Positions 10,664 to 21,355 of a stretch of DNA of 64,000 bases are shown here, piece by piece. Each line of letters starts with the position of its first letter. Within the stretch, counting starts at the first letter, position 1. A program made the translations under genes and the position numbers. The stretch lies in contig CM028326.1 in the NCBI GenBank assembly GCA_016647705.1, positions 48,189,285 through 48,253,284 of the forward strand, read 5' to 3'. The stretch is from Eucommia ulmoides (taxonomy: Eukaryota > Streptophyta > Magnoliopsida > Garryales > Eucommiaceae). The notes under the pieces are model-generated. The model saw only the letters and a list, made by a program, of their open reading frames with translations, did no database searches and was not told where the DNA came from.

Positions 10664-11287
10664 CTAAATTATCCCTATCATCAAAATAAAACATTTGTAA
10701 CTAAAAACTTTGGAAGAGGATATATTCTGAGTCTTACCATTCCAGATTTCATACAGGATTTTATTAAAACCTCTTCGAATAGATATCCTATTTACCACAT
10801 GGTAAGCTATACTAACTGCTTTGGCCCAGAAATACTTAGGTAGACGATTCTCATTTAGCATCGTTCTGGCAATTTCTTGAAGCATCTTGTTCTTTTTCTA
10901 CACAACACCATTTTGTTGTGGTGATCTCGATGCAAAAAATTTATGAGCATATCCGTGCTCATCACAATAACTAATTACCTCATCATTTTTTAACTCTCTG
11001 CCTTTATTACTATGGATGTTAATAATTCCACATTGCTTCTTATTTTGAACATGTTTATAAAACTTAGAAAAGATGGAAGCAACTTCACTCTTTTTAGGAA
11101 GGAAGAACACCCATGTAAATCTAGAATAATCATCAACAATTACGAATGCATAGAATTTACCTCCTAAACTAGCAATGGCATTCGGTACGAATAAATTGGG
11201 ATGCAACATTTTAAGACAGAAATGTGGATGTGTGCATCTTCTTCTTAAATGATTATATAGACTGCTTTCCAAATTGACATGTATCAC
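10664..11287 (-). pseudogene. C1 integrase core
   Basis: Two adjacent frames (11287-10898 and 10885-10664) give FYAFVIVDDYSRFTWVFFL, then HSNKGREL, then SPQQNGVV, then ANRTMLNENRLPKYFWAKA-type sequence of the copia integrase core. In the second catalytic position the usual Asp of HSD..GEF is Asn (HSNKG), while the Asp in VDDYSR is kept. A stop and a frame change separate the two parts near 10890. Confidence 0.85.
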
Positions 11288-11795
11288 ATTCTTTCTCTTT
11301 CACATACTTTAATGTAGGTAAGTCACGTACAAGAATTTTCTTAGATAGATACGATAACAATTCCATACTAGTATGCCCATGTCTTTTATGCCATAACCAA
11401 CTATTTTCAGATAACGCATTTAAAAATGATAAATTTTGAGAAGAAAAATCATCAAATGAACATCTATACACATTCTCAAAACATGATGCAACAAGTAATA
11501 TGATACTATCATGCCCATTCTTAACTATACATCTATCATGATCAAAAACAATATTATAACCTTTATCATATAATTGGCTAATACTAAGCAAGTTATGTTT
11601 AAGACCATCTACGAGGAGAACATCTTTAATAATTGTAGACTCATTATTGATATTACCTATACCAATAATTTTAACATTTGCATTATCTTCAAATGTCAAA
11701 TGACCTCCATTCTTAGTTGTCAAAGACATAAATTTTGATTTATCTCCCATCATGTGCCGAGAACAACTACTATCCAGGAACTATTTGTTATTGCC
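11253..11795 (-). pseudogene. C1 protease end and GAG-pre-integrase with HHCC zinc finger
   Basis: The frame 11753-11253 starts inside the protease. About 11790-11750 reads FLDSSCSRHMMGD, where the usual protease DSG is DSS. Further on are HNLLSISQLYDKGY and, near the end, the integrase zinc finger WHKRHGH...CDTCQFGKQ. This is the classical order of copia polyprotein domains. One stop precedes the DSS motif. Confidence 0.83.
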
Positions 11796-12099
11796 AATTA
11801 ATTCTTTTAGAATAACCTATACGGAGCACCTCCAATAGTTCCTAAGTGGTACCCAGTCTACATATGTCCAATATTGTTAGTTAAGACAATTTTAGTTCCT
11901 TTAAGAACCCAAACTTGTCTGTATTTAGATATTTTAGAAAACCATCTACGAATAGTATGCGCCACAATATTACATTTAAAGCATCTAACAAGATCCCTGG
12001 TTTTAGAAACTAATTTATGAAATCTTTTTTGTTTAAGGTTTTTCTAAAACCCAATACGAGCTTTATCAATGATATCTCGTGAACTTCCCAAAAGCATTT

Positions 12100-13382
12100 T
12101 AAATTGTACTCACCACTTGTGAATTTGAGAATTATCAAATATAAATCCAACATCTTGGATTTCAATTTAATGTTTTTAGATTCATAGTTCATCATTTTCT
12201 TATTAAGTGTTTTAATTGTACTTTGTAGGGTATTAATTTTATAACACTATTTTTTTTATAATCCTAAGTTAGTTCTTGATAAACATCAAATAAATCATCA
12301 AAATCTAAAAAACAAGAACTAGAATATTTAGGTACCTCATCTCCAGTGGCCATAAAAGCATGCATGGATGAACCTTCACTACCCGATTTTTCCGAGCTAC
12401 TCAATTTGGAGTCATCCCAGGTGGCTTTTATCGATTTCTTCATGTTCTTCTTTCCTTTCTTCTTTTCCCTTCTCTTCTTTTCCTTTTCCTCATCTTTCTT
12501 TGGTTTGGAGCATTTGCTTTGGAAGTGCCCAGTCGTGTAACAGTTATAGCATTCCATATTAGTTTTGTTGAAAAATTTCTTTCCTTAGAATATTTGTTGA
12601 GTCATTCTTCTGAAATTCTTTGTGAGAAGTGCCACATCATTTTCTTGCTCGCTGTCGAGACTGATATCATCATCTTCCTCATTGTTTTGAACTCTCAATG
12701 CTAAGGACTTGTTTTTTATATTTCCTGTATTGTTCTCATTTCCTCGAATAGCCGTCTCATATGTTATTAGGCTACTGATGAGCTCATCAATAACCTATTT
12801 TGTAAGATCCTTTGTTTCCTTAATCGTAATCACTTGCGGCTCCTATACTTTAGTTAACAATCTCAAGATCTTTCTCACTTTATCCTCGATCATATAAGTC
12901 TTTCTGAGTTGATTAAGGTTGTTACAGATATAGTTGAATATTGTGTATATATCTTGACTCAATTTTGCTTTACCCATTTTGAATAGTTCAAATTGATGAA
13001 CTAAGGCATTTATCTTTGACTGTTTTACTTGATTTTTCCCTTCGTGGGTGATTTGCAACTTGTCCCACATTTATTTTGCCGATCCACAACTTGAGACCCT
13101 GGTATATTTGCTAACATCTAAAGAAAAAAACAAAATATTAATAACCTGAGAATTAATAGAAAGTTTTTGCTTATCAGAAGTGGTCAGCTGCTCTACCTTC
13201 TTGACCACTCCATTTTCAATCAGAACAAATGGACCATCCTCAACAGCTAGCTACACGTAATAATTGATGGCCTGAAGAAAATCAATCATTCTCTCCTTCC
13301 AAAATGAGTAGTTTTCACTTGCAAATAAAGGTGGTCGGTGCATAGATTGCCCTTCACTTAGTATGCTTATCGGGTATGCCAT
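12100..13382 (-). pseudogene. C1 gag with zinc knuckle
   Basis: The ATG at 13382 opens MAYPISILSEGQ followed by NYSFWKERMIDFLQ, the start typical of copia gag (DUF4219/UBN2). UBN2-like sequence continues in 13070-12843. The zinc knuckle CYNCYTTGHFQSKC (CX2CX4HX4C) lies at 12551-12510, followed by a Lys/Glu-rich tract and an acidic Ser-rich segment. Several stops interrupt the frame, for example between the N-terminal block and MWDKL near 13072. The capsid role is inferred from the family. Confidence 0.82.
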
Positions 13383-13423
13383 GTGATCTTTATTAGCTAG
13401 TGTTTTAAGCTAATTGAGCTAAA

Positions 13424-13438
13424 CCAACTATGGTACCA
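13424..13438 (-). other. C1 primer binding site (degenerate tRNA-iMet type)
   Basis: The minus strand reads TGGTACCATAGTTGG, comparable with the copia consensus TGGTATCAGAGCTGG. It lies 2 nt inside the 5' LTR end. Confidence 0.6.
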
Positions 13439-13440
13439 AT

Positions 13441-15769
13441 TGTTAGCCCAATGAGCTACCCAAGAGGAGGGTGAATTGGGTAGCTATAAAAAATTTAAAC
13501 AATTTAATCTTTCAACACTTAATTTATCATAAATCAATTATTATCTTTGTTACGCAACAGATAAGTGTTTAATTCTAGGTGCACACCCAAACAAAATATA
13601 AAGAATAATAACAATGTAGCATACCAAGATATATCCAGGTTCAGCAAGCTAGCCTTGCCTAATCAAGTCCCCTGAGCTCCACGGAAATTCGCAATCTCTA
13701 AACCCCTAATTCCTTTAACAGTAGAATCCAAAACCTTACAACAATTTTTTTCCCAGGCTCAGAATCAACCTTTACAATTTTCCTTTTCCCAGGCTAATAA
13801 AGAACATTATCTTTTTACCTGGCTAAAGACTAACCTAATTCTATAAAGGAAGAATCACAACCTCACAACTCTCACATGTATCATTTTCCCAGGTAAGGAT
13901 TGAACATTTACAATTCACTTAAAATTAATTTAATTTCATGAAGAATCAAAATCTAGTTCTTTTCAAGGAAAAGAATAACCTAACCTTTTTATACCTTTGG
14001 ATAAATAACAAACCTCAACCTTTTTTACCAGAAAAAATTGAAACCTAGCTACCCCAACTAGACACCGGCCCAATCGTGTCTAATCCACTCAAACTCACAA
14101 ATACAAAAAAAATTATGAGTTTATTCCCACCATTAAGTTCTACTACCTCAAAACAATTATACTTAATTAATGTTCCAAAATTTACTACATGATAGAGTTA
14201 AATTGAGGGAAATTAAAATCCGATTATAAATAAGTATGGGTAGCACAAAATAAAGCACCTAATCAGATAAACACACAAAATCGTTTTAAAAAGATTTTTA
14301 TGCTCTTAAATTTGAAAACGATTTTTCAACGATCTTAACAACCAAGAAAATATATTAATATAAAATCACAATAAGGAATAATATCTTGGAAAGATCTCAC
14401 CAGGAAAATACCGAGGAATGAAAACAAGATCGCAAGATAACACAAATTGTTGATGCCAATTCAAAAAAGCTTTAGCTCAAGAACTTTTAACACAAACTCT
14501 CTCTCGAATAATCTCAACAAAATGATAACTCTTATAAAAGCTTAGGAATTGATAGTTCTTGATAATGTTTCATCCAATTTTTACATGTCTATACACATAG
14601 AGTAATATCAAGCTTTCCAATGGCTAGTTTTCAAATTATATGCCTCTAAAAGCCATCTATAGACCTCATATAACATATTCATTCAATTATGGTGTATTTC
14701 ACTTAAAAATAATTTCGAAAACCCTCAATTAAGTCCATAAAATATTTCTTGAACATTAATCACAAAGATATAAAGTATTTAGTTTCTAAAATTAACATAA
14801 TCTTCAATTATATGGGACAAATCAATAAGGATATCAAAATACATGTATGATATATTTAGTAGGTTCAAGTCCCCCAAAATACTTCCTTGGAATCATAAAA
14901 AATGACTAGTAATGGTTAGTTTTTTTACCGAAATCTCAACCGAAACAATGGGCTGATCAAAGTCTGCTATGTCAGTTAACCAATTGACTCAATCAGTAAA
15001 GTAGGCCAAAACCAAATAGGCAGTCGGTTGGGCAATCTCCCCATAGTTGGTTGACTGATTTATTAGGGAGTTTTCCCAGTCAAAACACACAACAGTCGGT
15101 TGACTGGTTGCCTTCCAATCGATTGACCGACTAGTTTAGAGGTTTTCACTTTTCTAGCCTTAAACCCATTGGTTGATTGATCCCTTCTTGATCGGTTGAC
15201 CGATTGATGTAAGATCTTCATATTTTGCTCTGAAACATCACTGCTTCAATTAATTGACCAATTCTTTTTGGATCAATTGGTTGATTGATGATGGTTGGTC
15301 AATTTCTTCATTAATTTCTGCTCCAAAACTCATCATTTAATTCAATTAGCTGATTGCTTTTCTCGATTAACTAAGTTGACCATATATTTCAACTCTAAAC
15401 ATGATTTACACTTAGGTCAACTTTTATTTTTCAATTTCACATAGGAGCACATATTTAAACAATTATTAGGATCCCAAAATTCATCAAATCAAAAACACAG
15501 AAAATATAACTCATTTAATAGTGTCCCATGAGATGTTTAAATTGGGTTGCATTAAAAGTAGAAGAGTATTGAGTTGTTTTCATCTAATTTCTTTAGGATC
15601 ATCATACACTTCATTTTTTTAACGTATATCGCTGCACCCTTGATATTATTTTCATGATATCTTCAATATAATCGATAAATGGAACTTGTTTTCTGAAACA
15701 CTCAATAAACTCATTAGTTGCAACAAAAATATCAACCTTTAATTGTCCATCAAAACCTTGGGATCAACA
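13441..15769 (-). repeat. C1 5' LTR
   Basis: 2329 bp; minus strand TGTTGATCC...GGGCTAACA. Shares the 7020-8414 sequence plus the distal part missing there. Contains the palindrome cluster (14940-15360) and a TATA-like box near 14666-14676. Related along its length to the C2 LTRs (56948-59088; 62859-64000). Confidence 0.88.
14940..15360. repeat. Palindrome cluster in C1 5' LTR
   Basis: About eight imperfect copies of TCGGTTGACCGATTGAT, for example at 15094-15110 and 15190-15206, separated by 30-60 bp. Upstream of the TATA-like box on the minus strand. Confidence 0.72.
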
Positions 15770-15782
15770 ATATCATTGGGGT

Positions 15783-16070
15783 AGATACAACAATTACTAT
15801 CAATACAAGAAGCCAAGTAGATGGGTTGGTTCAAATGGGGAAAAATAGAAATAAATGGAACTTAAAAACAATTTTGGGAGATATTCATTTTTTTGGTGAG
15901 ATAGATAAGATCTCTCAGCATAGTGGAATCTTGATACCACCAGGAGTGGTGAACACAAATTCTAAAGAATTTAAAAAATAGAAAGATTAGATCTATGTCC
16001 AACGAATCACACCTAGCAAGAAAAGGTCTTTTGTTTTGGTTAGACCTATCACGACATAATGATTATGAAA
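15783..16070 (+). pseudogene. rpoC2: Plastid rpoC2 fragment (nuclear plastid DNA)
   Basis: The plus frame encodes [20 protein letters not shown], then [10 protein letters not shown], then NTNSKEFKK, a stop, and IYVQRITPSKKRSFVLVRPI. This matches a segment in the C-terminal half of the plastid RNA polymerase beta'' subunit as I remember it. Only about 95 codons remain and stops interrupt it, so it is non-functional. It abuts the C1 LTR, so C1 inserted into or beside this plastid block. Confidence 0.68.
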
Positions 16071-16074
16071 TAGC

Positions 16075-17740
16075 TTTGGCACAAAATAAGAAACAGTCTC
16101 TCCAACGCATAAATGGTTGAGAGTTCATGTTCTCATCATCTTAGGTAAAATCAAGTCCACCGCGAAGACATTCATAAATCACCCTACCATAGTTTTTGCA
16201 GATAATCGCAATTTAGGTTTAATAGTACAAACTAACAGGGAACGCCCATACTTATTCAATTTATCTTTTTCAACTTGGATGCCATTAGGCAAACCTTCAA
16301 AAGTTTTATTATAGGAACCTATCCATCTCATATAGGCTTTCAGGGCATCGTGGCATAACCGTCGGGGTAAGTTCGAGACCTAAAAGATCGAATGGAAGAA
16401 GATATAGACAAGTAAATCCCTTATGAATTCCAAGAAACTCCTTTCATTTTTAAGTCTGAATAATTAAGGAATTCATACTTCGAAGGGAAATAGACTACTC
16501 CAGAATTTTGCATTTCATTTAAGTCGTATTCATTAGAATTAAATAAAGAAATAAGAAAATCAAAAAAGAAGGTGGAATCGATGAAATCTTTCTTGGTCTT
16601 CATTGGGAACTTGAGTAAGGAGTATATTTTTTTGTTTTGGGGTTTCGAATTTGAAAGCGAGAATCCTTCTATTTATTTGGTATATCTACTTGAGTTGGAT
16701 GAAAGGAAACTTTTACGTTCGATTTGAAAGGGAGGAGATCCAAGAGAATCTTATCCCAATTTTTTATTTTTCTAGGCCCTTGGCTAAAAAATACATTTTC
16801 TTATGATTACGAGGTTCATTCAAATATGAAATCCAATCTTAGCAATATAACATCCCATTTTTTTCGTACTTAGGGTTTCTATACATTTCAAAATAGTGAA
16901 ATCTTTACTGGAGTAGGTGTTATCCGAGAATAATTAGTCGATCTAGATTTATGAATTATTATAGATTATTCATTAGTAGAATAGAAAGAAATAAGAGAAG
17001 GGGGGGGGGGGGGGGGGGGGGGGGGACCATGGGGAATGAATGGGAAGATAAAAAAGTTGGAAGAAGAAGAATGGAAATTTTAGTTAGGCGCATAGGATTG
17101 ACTAAGCATTTTATTTGAACAAACATACAACCAGAATGGATGGTTTCATGTATCTCTATATAAGGATAGACAGATCAACCAATAGATTCACATCATACTT
17201 GCTAATGTTTCATCAATAATGGTGGCACCCAGTCCTATAGCCATATTTTATTTCGAGGAATAAAATATAAATTGTCTTTATGTCCCCGAAGAGGGGGGGA
17301 TTTTGGGATATTTGTAATTGGTTGTCTTGTATTTCTAATAAGTTGTCTAATAGCTTGCATCTTGAATAATAGACATACAGGCTAGTTTAGATTGATCCTA
17401 ACCAGGTGTTTATACTTCTATTTCTAATCGTCTATTGTTAAGAATACTATAACAAGTCTAGCATAAACAACCCTAATACTAGCAAAACAAACACCTTTAA
17501 TTTTTGCGAAAGAGTTCGTGTTTTGCTCGAATATAGTTCTAGCACCACAAATAGAATAAAAGTCGTACGAAGTTTTGGAAAAAAAAGCTAAACATAGTTC
17601 TTTACTAATAAGAAAGACAAGAAGCCTTTTCATAATTCTAGTCAAATTCTTCCAAAGCTAAATCGAACAAAATTCCTTTGAATAATCAAACGAACACTAT
17701 TAAGGTGCACACGAAGGTTCGCACTAATAAAAATAGAATG
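16075..17740. other. Unassigned part of the plastid-derived block
   Basis: I could not assign these 1.7 kb to a gene. The plus frame at 16117-16314 encodes an ORF-like stretch ([21 protein letters not shown]) that resembles translated plastid spacer. Around 16690-16740 there is a hairpin-like block reminiscent of a group II intron 3' end, but it is not diagnostic. Base composition and flanking plastid genes suggest plastid origin for at least part of it. It contains the 26-base G tract at 17000-17025. Confidence 0.35.
17000..17025 (+). repeat. Poly-G tract, 26 nt
   Basis: Uninterrupted run of 26 G residues followed by ACCATGGGG. It could fold as a G-quadruplex, could be a plastid-type homopolymer that expanded, or could be a length error of sequencing. 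Confidence 0.9.
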
Positions 17741-17897
17741 AAATTCTCTCAAAATAAAATTCCAGCGTCTTGAGCGACGAGGTTCTCTAAATTGTACTCC
17801 TACCAAGTATCACAAAAACGATTTCATATGGTTGATGATCCTTCTTTTCAAATGATTGGTTACATATATACCTATGCACAACGACGCAATTATCGAG

Positions 17898-17934
17898 GGC
17901 GCACTCTACCACCGAGTTAATATCTCGTCGTGCA
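17898..17934 (-). pseudogene. trnI-GAU: Plastid trnI-GAU 5' exon remnant
   Basis: The minus strand reads as a diverged trnI-GAU exon 1 (TTAACTCGGTGGTAGAGTGC..., ending CGATAA), followed by the conserved intron start TTGCGTCGTTGTGC. The intron breaks off soon after and the second exon is absent. The order with 16S upstream matches the plastid rrn operon. Confidence 0.75.
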
Positions 17935-18226
17935 ATCCTCCCACTAGGGGCCCGCTGTGCCAAAAGTGAGAGAAACACCATCACTCTCTTTTATTTTCAC
18001 ATCCCCATGTTCCCCCTATATGGAGACATGGGATGGGGATTTCACAAAGAGGATCTTATCAACTTATTCTGACCTAGGATAATAAGCTCATGAGCTTGGT
18101 CTTACTTCACCATCGAGAAAGAAAAGAAGACTTTCATCTCCAAGTTTCACTCATACGTAGCTCTCTTTTTTTCGAGTGTGAAGCAGCGTCAAACCAAAAT
18201 ACCCAATAAGCATTAGCTCTCTCTAA
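17935..18226 (-). pseudogene. Plastid 16S-trnI spacer remnant
   Basis: The minus strand carries the typical spacer words GACGCTGCTTCACAC, GGTGAAGTAAGACCAAGCTC, ATGAGCTTATTATCCTAGGT and TTTTGGCACAGCGGGCCCC between the 16S end and trnI. Diverged by many substitutions but collinear. Confidence 0.8.
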
Positions 18227-18490
18227 AAATGAGGTAATCCAGTCGTACATTCCTATATGGATACCTTGTTAGGACTTCACTCCAATCACTAGCACTGCTT
18301 TCGACATCCCCCTCACGATTAAGGTAAAGACTTCCGGTATGGAGAGCTCCCATAATGTGACTGGCAGTGTGTACAAGGCCTGGGAACGAATTCACCATCG
18401 TATAGTTGACCGACGATTACTAGCGATTATCACTTCATGTAGGTGAGTTGTAGCCTATAATCTGAACTAAGGCTGGTTTTTTTTCACTTT
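18227..18490 (-). rRNA. rrn16: Plastid 16S rRNA 3' fragment (pseudogene)
   Basis: The plus strand is the reverse complement of the 16S 3' end: TACCTTGTTAGGACTTCACT, CAGTGTGTACAAGGCCTGGG and GATTACTAGCGATT are visible. About 265 of roughly 1490 nt remain. Frequent C-to-T type changes show it is an old, non-functional copy. It joins a 23S fragment at about 18500, a junction not found in a normal rrn operon. Confidence 0.88.
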
Positions 18491-18514
18491 GCCCGCTACT
18501 ATTTGCACAGGTGC

Positions 18515-19055
18515 TTCTCTCTATGGGCGAACGCTCCCTTCCTGATGTAGTTTTACATCCCACAGTTTCACACGATCGCTTAACCCCATTCATATTTGGT
18601 ACTAGAGCGCTCGATCAGTAAGATATTATGCACTCTTTCAAGGGTGGCTACTTCTTGGAAAACCTCCAGGATATCTCTACACACTTACCTCCTTTATTAA
18701 TGAGCAGTCATTTCTGGGTTGTTTCCCTCTAAACGATGAAGTTTATCCCCCATTGACTCACTAACTAACCTTGACTCATGTTATTTTAAGGTCATATTTA
18801 TTATTCATCGGTTGCCTTAATTTGGTACCTCTCACATGCGCTGCACCCAAACATGCGCCTCAACGTATTTCGGGGAAAACCAACTAGCTTTGGGTTCCAG
18901 TTGCATTTCACCCCTAACCACAACTCATCCGCTAATTCTTTAGCATCAAACGGTTTGGACCTTTCATCCTGGTCATGGATAGATCACCCTAGTTTAGGTC
19001 CATAAGCAGTGACAATTGCCTTATGAAAACTTGCTTTTGCTACGGCTCTGGTGGT
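18515..19055 (-). rRNA. rrn23: Plastid 23S rRNA internal fragment (pseudogene)
   Basis: The reverse complement shows 23S words such as GCGCTCGATCAGTAAG, CACTCTTTCAAGGGTGGCT, CATTTCACCCCTAACCACAA and CATCCTGGTCATGGATAGAT, ending near GCTACGGCTCTGGTGG. About 540 nt of roughly 2800. In the genuine operon this region lies downstream of trnI and trnA; here it precedes the 16S end on the minus strand, so the block is rearranged. Confidence 0.88.
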
Positions 19056-19479
19056 TTTTTTTCTCTATCTTATTATATGATAATTCTTCTATGTTCATAA
19101 TATGTGATTTCATATTATGTAATTTAATATTATATTATTTCATATTTTGTGATTTGAGTCTATATTTTTCTATCTTATTCTATGGCAATTATTTTATAAG
19201 AATTTTGAAACTTTTCATACATAGAAAAGAAATAGAAATAGATAGACTAGAAATTATATCTGCTATGTCAATGACTCCAAAGCGATATATATGAAATAAA
19301 TGGAATTGGGATATGGATGAAATATAATGAAATAGAACCAATTTGAGGTTTCCTATGAAAGGAGAAATGGAAGGGAGCCACTACGAAAATGTTTTGGGAG
19401 TTACGAAGGAAACTTCGAGCTCATATTGGTCATGGATTGAGACCGAGAATTGAACCCCTGAGATCTACTCTCTCATTGT
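19056..19479. other. Probable plastid spacer (trnR/trnN side) and AT-rich sequence
   Basis: 19056-19240 is AT-rich with no recognisable gene. 19340-19479 resembles plastid sequence next to trnN, including ATTGGTCATGGATTGAGACC and GAATTGAACCCCTGAGATCT. No coding potential. Confidence 0.45.
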
Positions 19480-19551
19480 TCCTCAGTAGCTTAGCGATAG
19501 AGCGGTGGGCTGTTAATTGACTGGTCTTAGGTTTAAATCCTGTTTGGCGAG
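19480..19551 (+). tRNA. trnN-GUU: Plastid trnN-GUU pseudogene
   Basis: 72 nt starting TCCTCAGTAGCTTAGCGATA with anticodon loop CTGTTAATT (anticodon GTT), closing TTTGGCGAG. Compared with the plastid gene, D-arm and T-arm pairs are disturbed, including GGTTTAAATCC for GGTTCGAATCC, so it is unlikely to function. Confidence 0.85.
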
Positions 19552-20252
19552 ATTTTATTCATTCCAAATTGTTGAATTCAGAAATGGGTTAGTAATTAGA
19601 CTTGTGAGAACTACAGTACACGACATACAAGAATAATTAAAAGAATAAACAAAAATCATTATGATTTACTTGTTCCAAAAAAATCTTTTATTGTCTAGAC
19701 GATGTAGAGAATTTAGAATTCTAATTTGTTTCAATTCAAATAATAGACGTTCTCTACTGGATTAATTCAGATCTAGTGAAATGAAAATCAAGTCTCAATT
19801 TGATCATTAAAAAAGTTCCGCGATGGCCATACAAATTAATCACCAAGGTGGAACAACTAGTAGTAGACTATATGCCGGAGGATCATCAGATGCACTAAAG
19901 AATAGGTAGACGTGTAGTGATTTTTACTCAGTACAATCCTAATCCTATTGTCCTGAATCAATAAATGGATTTGATACACTATTCGGCAATATCGAATTTT
20001 TTGGACATAATAAATAGATTCCCCTTTATTTTGGATATAATTGATCAGATTGATGATATCTCCAAAATGATAAAACCTTTTTTTACAAACATTGGATGGG
20101 TAAAGGGGAAGAATTCAACATTATCGAGTATATAGAAGAACAAGTAAAGAAAAAAAAAAAAAAAAAGAGGATACAACATAAAGGATAATAGAGAAAAGAG
20201 AGGAAGAAGCATAGAGAGGGAGAAAAAGACAAAAAACAAGGATGATATTACA
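19552..20252. other. Unassigned, possibly plastid-derived
   Basis: No gene recognised. A short plus frame from the ATG near 19822 (MAIQINHQGGTTSSR) is too short to assign. 20140-20165 is a poly-A tract and 20100-20240 is purine rich. Confidence 0.35.
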
Positions 20253-20535
20253 TTGGGGCAAACACTAAGAGGTTGCTTGTTAATAACTCAATCAGTTCTT
20301 AGAAAATATATTATATTCCCTTCACTGATAATGGCTAAAAATATTAGCCATGTATTATTATTTCATTGTCCTGAGTGGTCTAAGGATTTACAAGAATGGA
20401 AGAGAGAAATACACATTGTAACTATGATAATGTTCAATTATCAGAAATAGAATTTTCGAGAAATTGGTTAGTAGAAGGTGTTCAGATCAAACTTATATTT
20501 CCTTTCTATCAGAAACCTTGGCACAGATCTAAATG
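20253..20535 (+). pseudogene. ycf1: Plastid ycf1 (tic214) fragment
   Basis: The plus frame encodes [20 protein letters not shown] and [16 protein letters not shown], then after a frame change NWLVEGVQIKLIFPFY and KPWHRSK. This is a well-conserved central segment of Ycf1, the large inner-envelope protein. It is about 95 codons of over 1700 and is frameshifted. Orientation relative to trnN does not match the plastid genome. Confidence 0.82.
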
Positions 20536-21019
20536 ATGGTGAGACTAGGATCTTTTACACACTAGGATGAAGCGAGAAATTTGTCTACACTATCGGTAAA
20601 GTTCGAAAGGTCATGACTAATCTTGAAGGGGAATGGGTTGAAAAAATAACAAGTCGTTTTAATAGAGAGTTCTGAGACTATTTAATTCTTACCGCATTGG
20701 TACAATGTTTGAATTCTTGTAACAAAACACAATTGAAAGTTGAGTCAAATGAATAAATGCATAAATCCCTAAAGTTTCAATTCATTGTAGGGAAAGAAAA
20801 AGCAATTAAAATATTTGGCGGTCTAATATGTGTCGATATTAATGGTGACTCATTATTTCAATGAATCCTTACTCTGAATAGATGAAAATTATGTAAATAC
20901 TTACTATACATCTAATTTATCTGTCTCCGTGCAAACCACAATTTTTGCATAAGAATTCTCTATGATCTAGCTGATATATGCCGAACATCATGAAAAATAC
21001 CATAATCTAAGTCGATCCG
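20536..21019. other. Unassigned, possibly plastid-derived
   Basis: Between the ycf1 and ycf2 fragments. It has no recognised gene and no long ORF. Confidence 0.35.
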
Positions 21020-21355
21020 ATCCATTCATTCATAGATCTATTTACTCCATCGCAGACATTTTTGGAACATCTCTAATAGAGGGACAAATAGGTAATTTGG
21101 AAAGAACTGATTTTCAACCTCTTTCATATATGAATCTATTCGATTCTTAATGGAAGAACTTGCATATATATCTCAATTTTAATTCACACTCTATGTTGTG
21201 AGAAATGTTTACCATCCAAAAAGAATAAAAAACAGAGTCTTTATCCAGAGAAATGTGTTGAGAAAGGGCAAACGTGTAGAACCTTTCAACGAGAAAGTGT
21301 TTTTTCAACTCTTCTAAAATGGAATCTATTCCAAACATATATGCAAGGTTTCTAA
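21020..21355 (+). pseudogene. ycf2: Plastid ycf2 fragment
   Basis: Plus frames encode [30 protein letters not shown], then [20 protein letters not shown] and [12 protein letters not shown]. This is an internal segment of the large plastid protein Ycf2. Stops and a frame change are present. It ends abruptly at 21355, where R3 LTR sequence begins. Confidence 0.82.

Larger units (their letters stand above)
7020..15769 (-). mobile_element. C1: Ty1/copia element (Sirevirus-like), decayed, interrupted by E1
   Basis: LTRs are 7020-8414 (3' LTR, cut by E1) and 13441-15769 (5' LTR). Between them, on the minus strand, are gag, zinc knuckle, protease, GAG-pre-integrase, integrase, RT and RNase H in copia order, all broken by stops and frameshifts. 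A Sirevirus-like lineage is inferred from the long LTR (2.3 kb), the extra purine tract AGGGGGAG at 8480-8487, and palindromes in the LTR. The LTR ends are TGTTGATCC...GGGCTAACA. The flank at 15770-15774 (ATATC) is the candidate target duplication; the other side is outside the window. Confidence 0.88.

Noticed and set aside
15718..15981. One 87-codon ORF starting in the C1 LTR
   Set aside because: It is a chance fusion of LTR sequence (to 15769) with the rpoC2 fragment.
16690..16740. Group II intron domain V in the plastid block
   Set aside because: The hairpin resembles one loosely but lacks a convincing domain V core and flanking exon.
19480..19551. Functional tRNA-Asn gene
   Set aside because: Arms are disturbed and the surrounding DNA is decayed plastid sequence.
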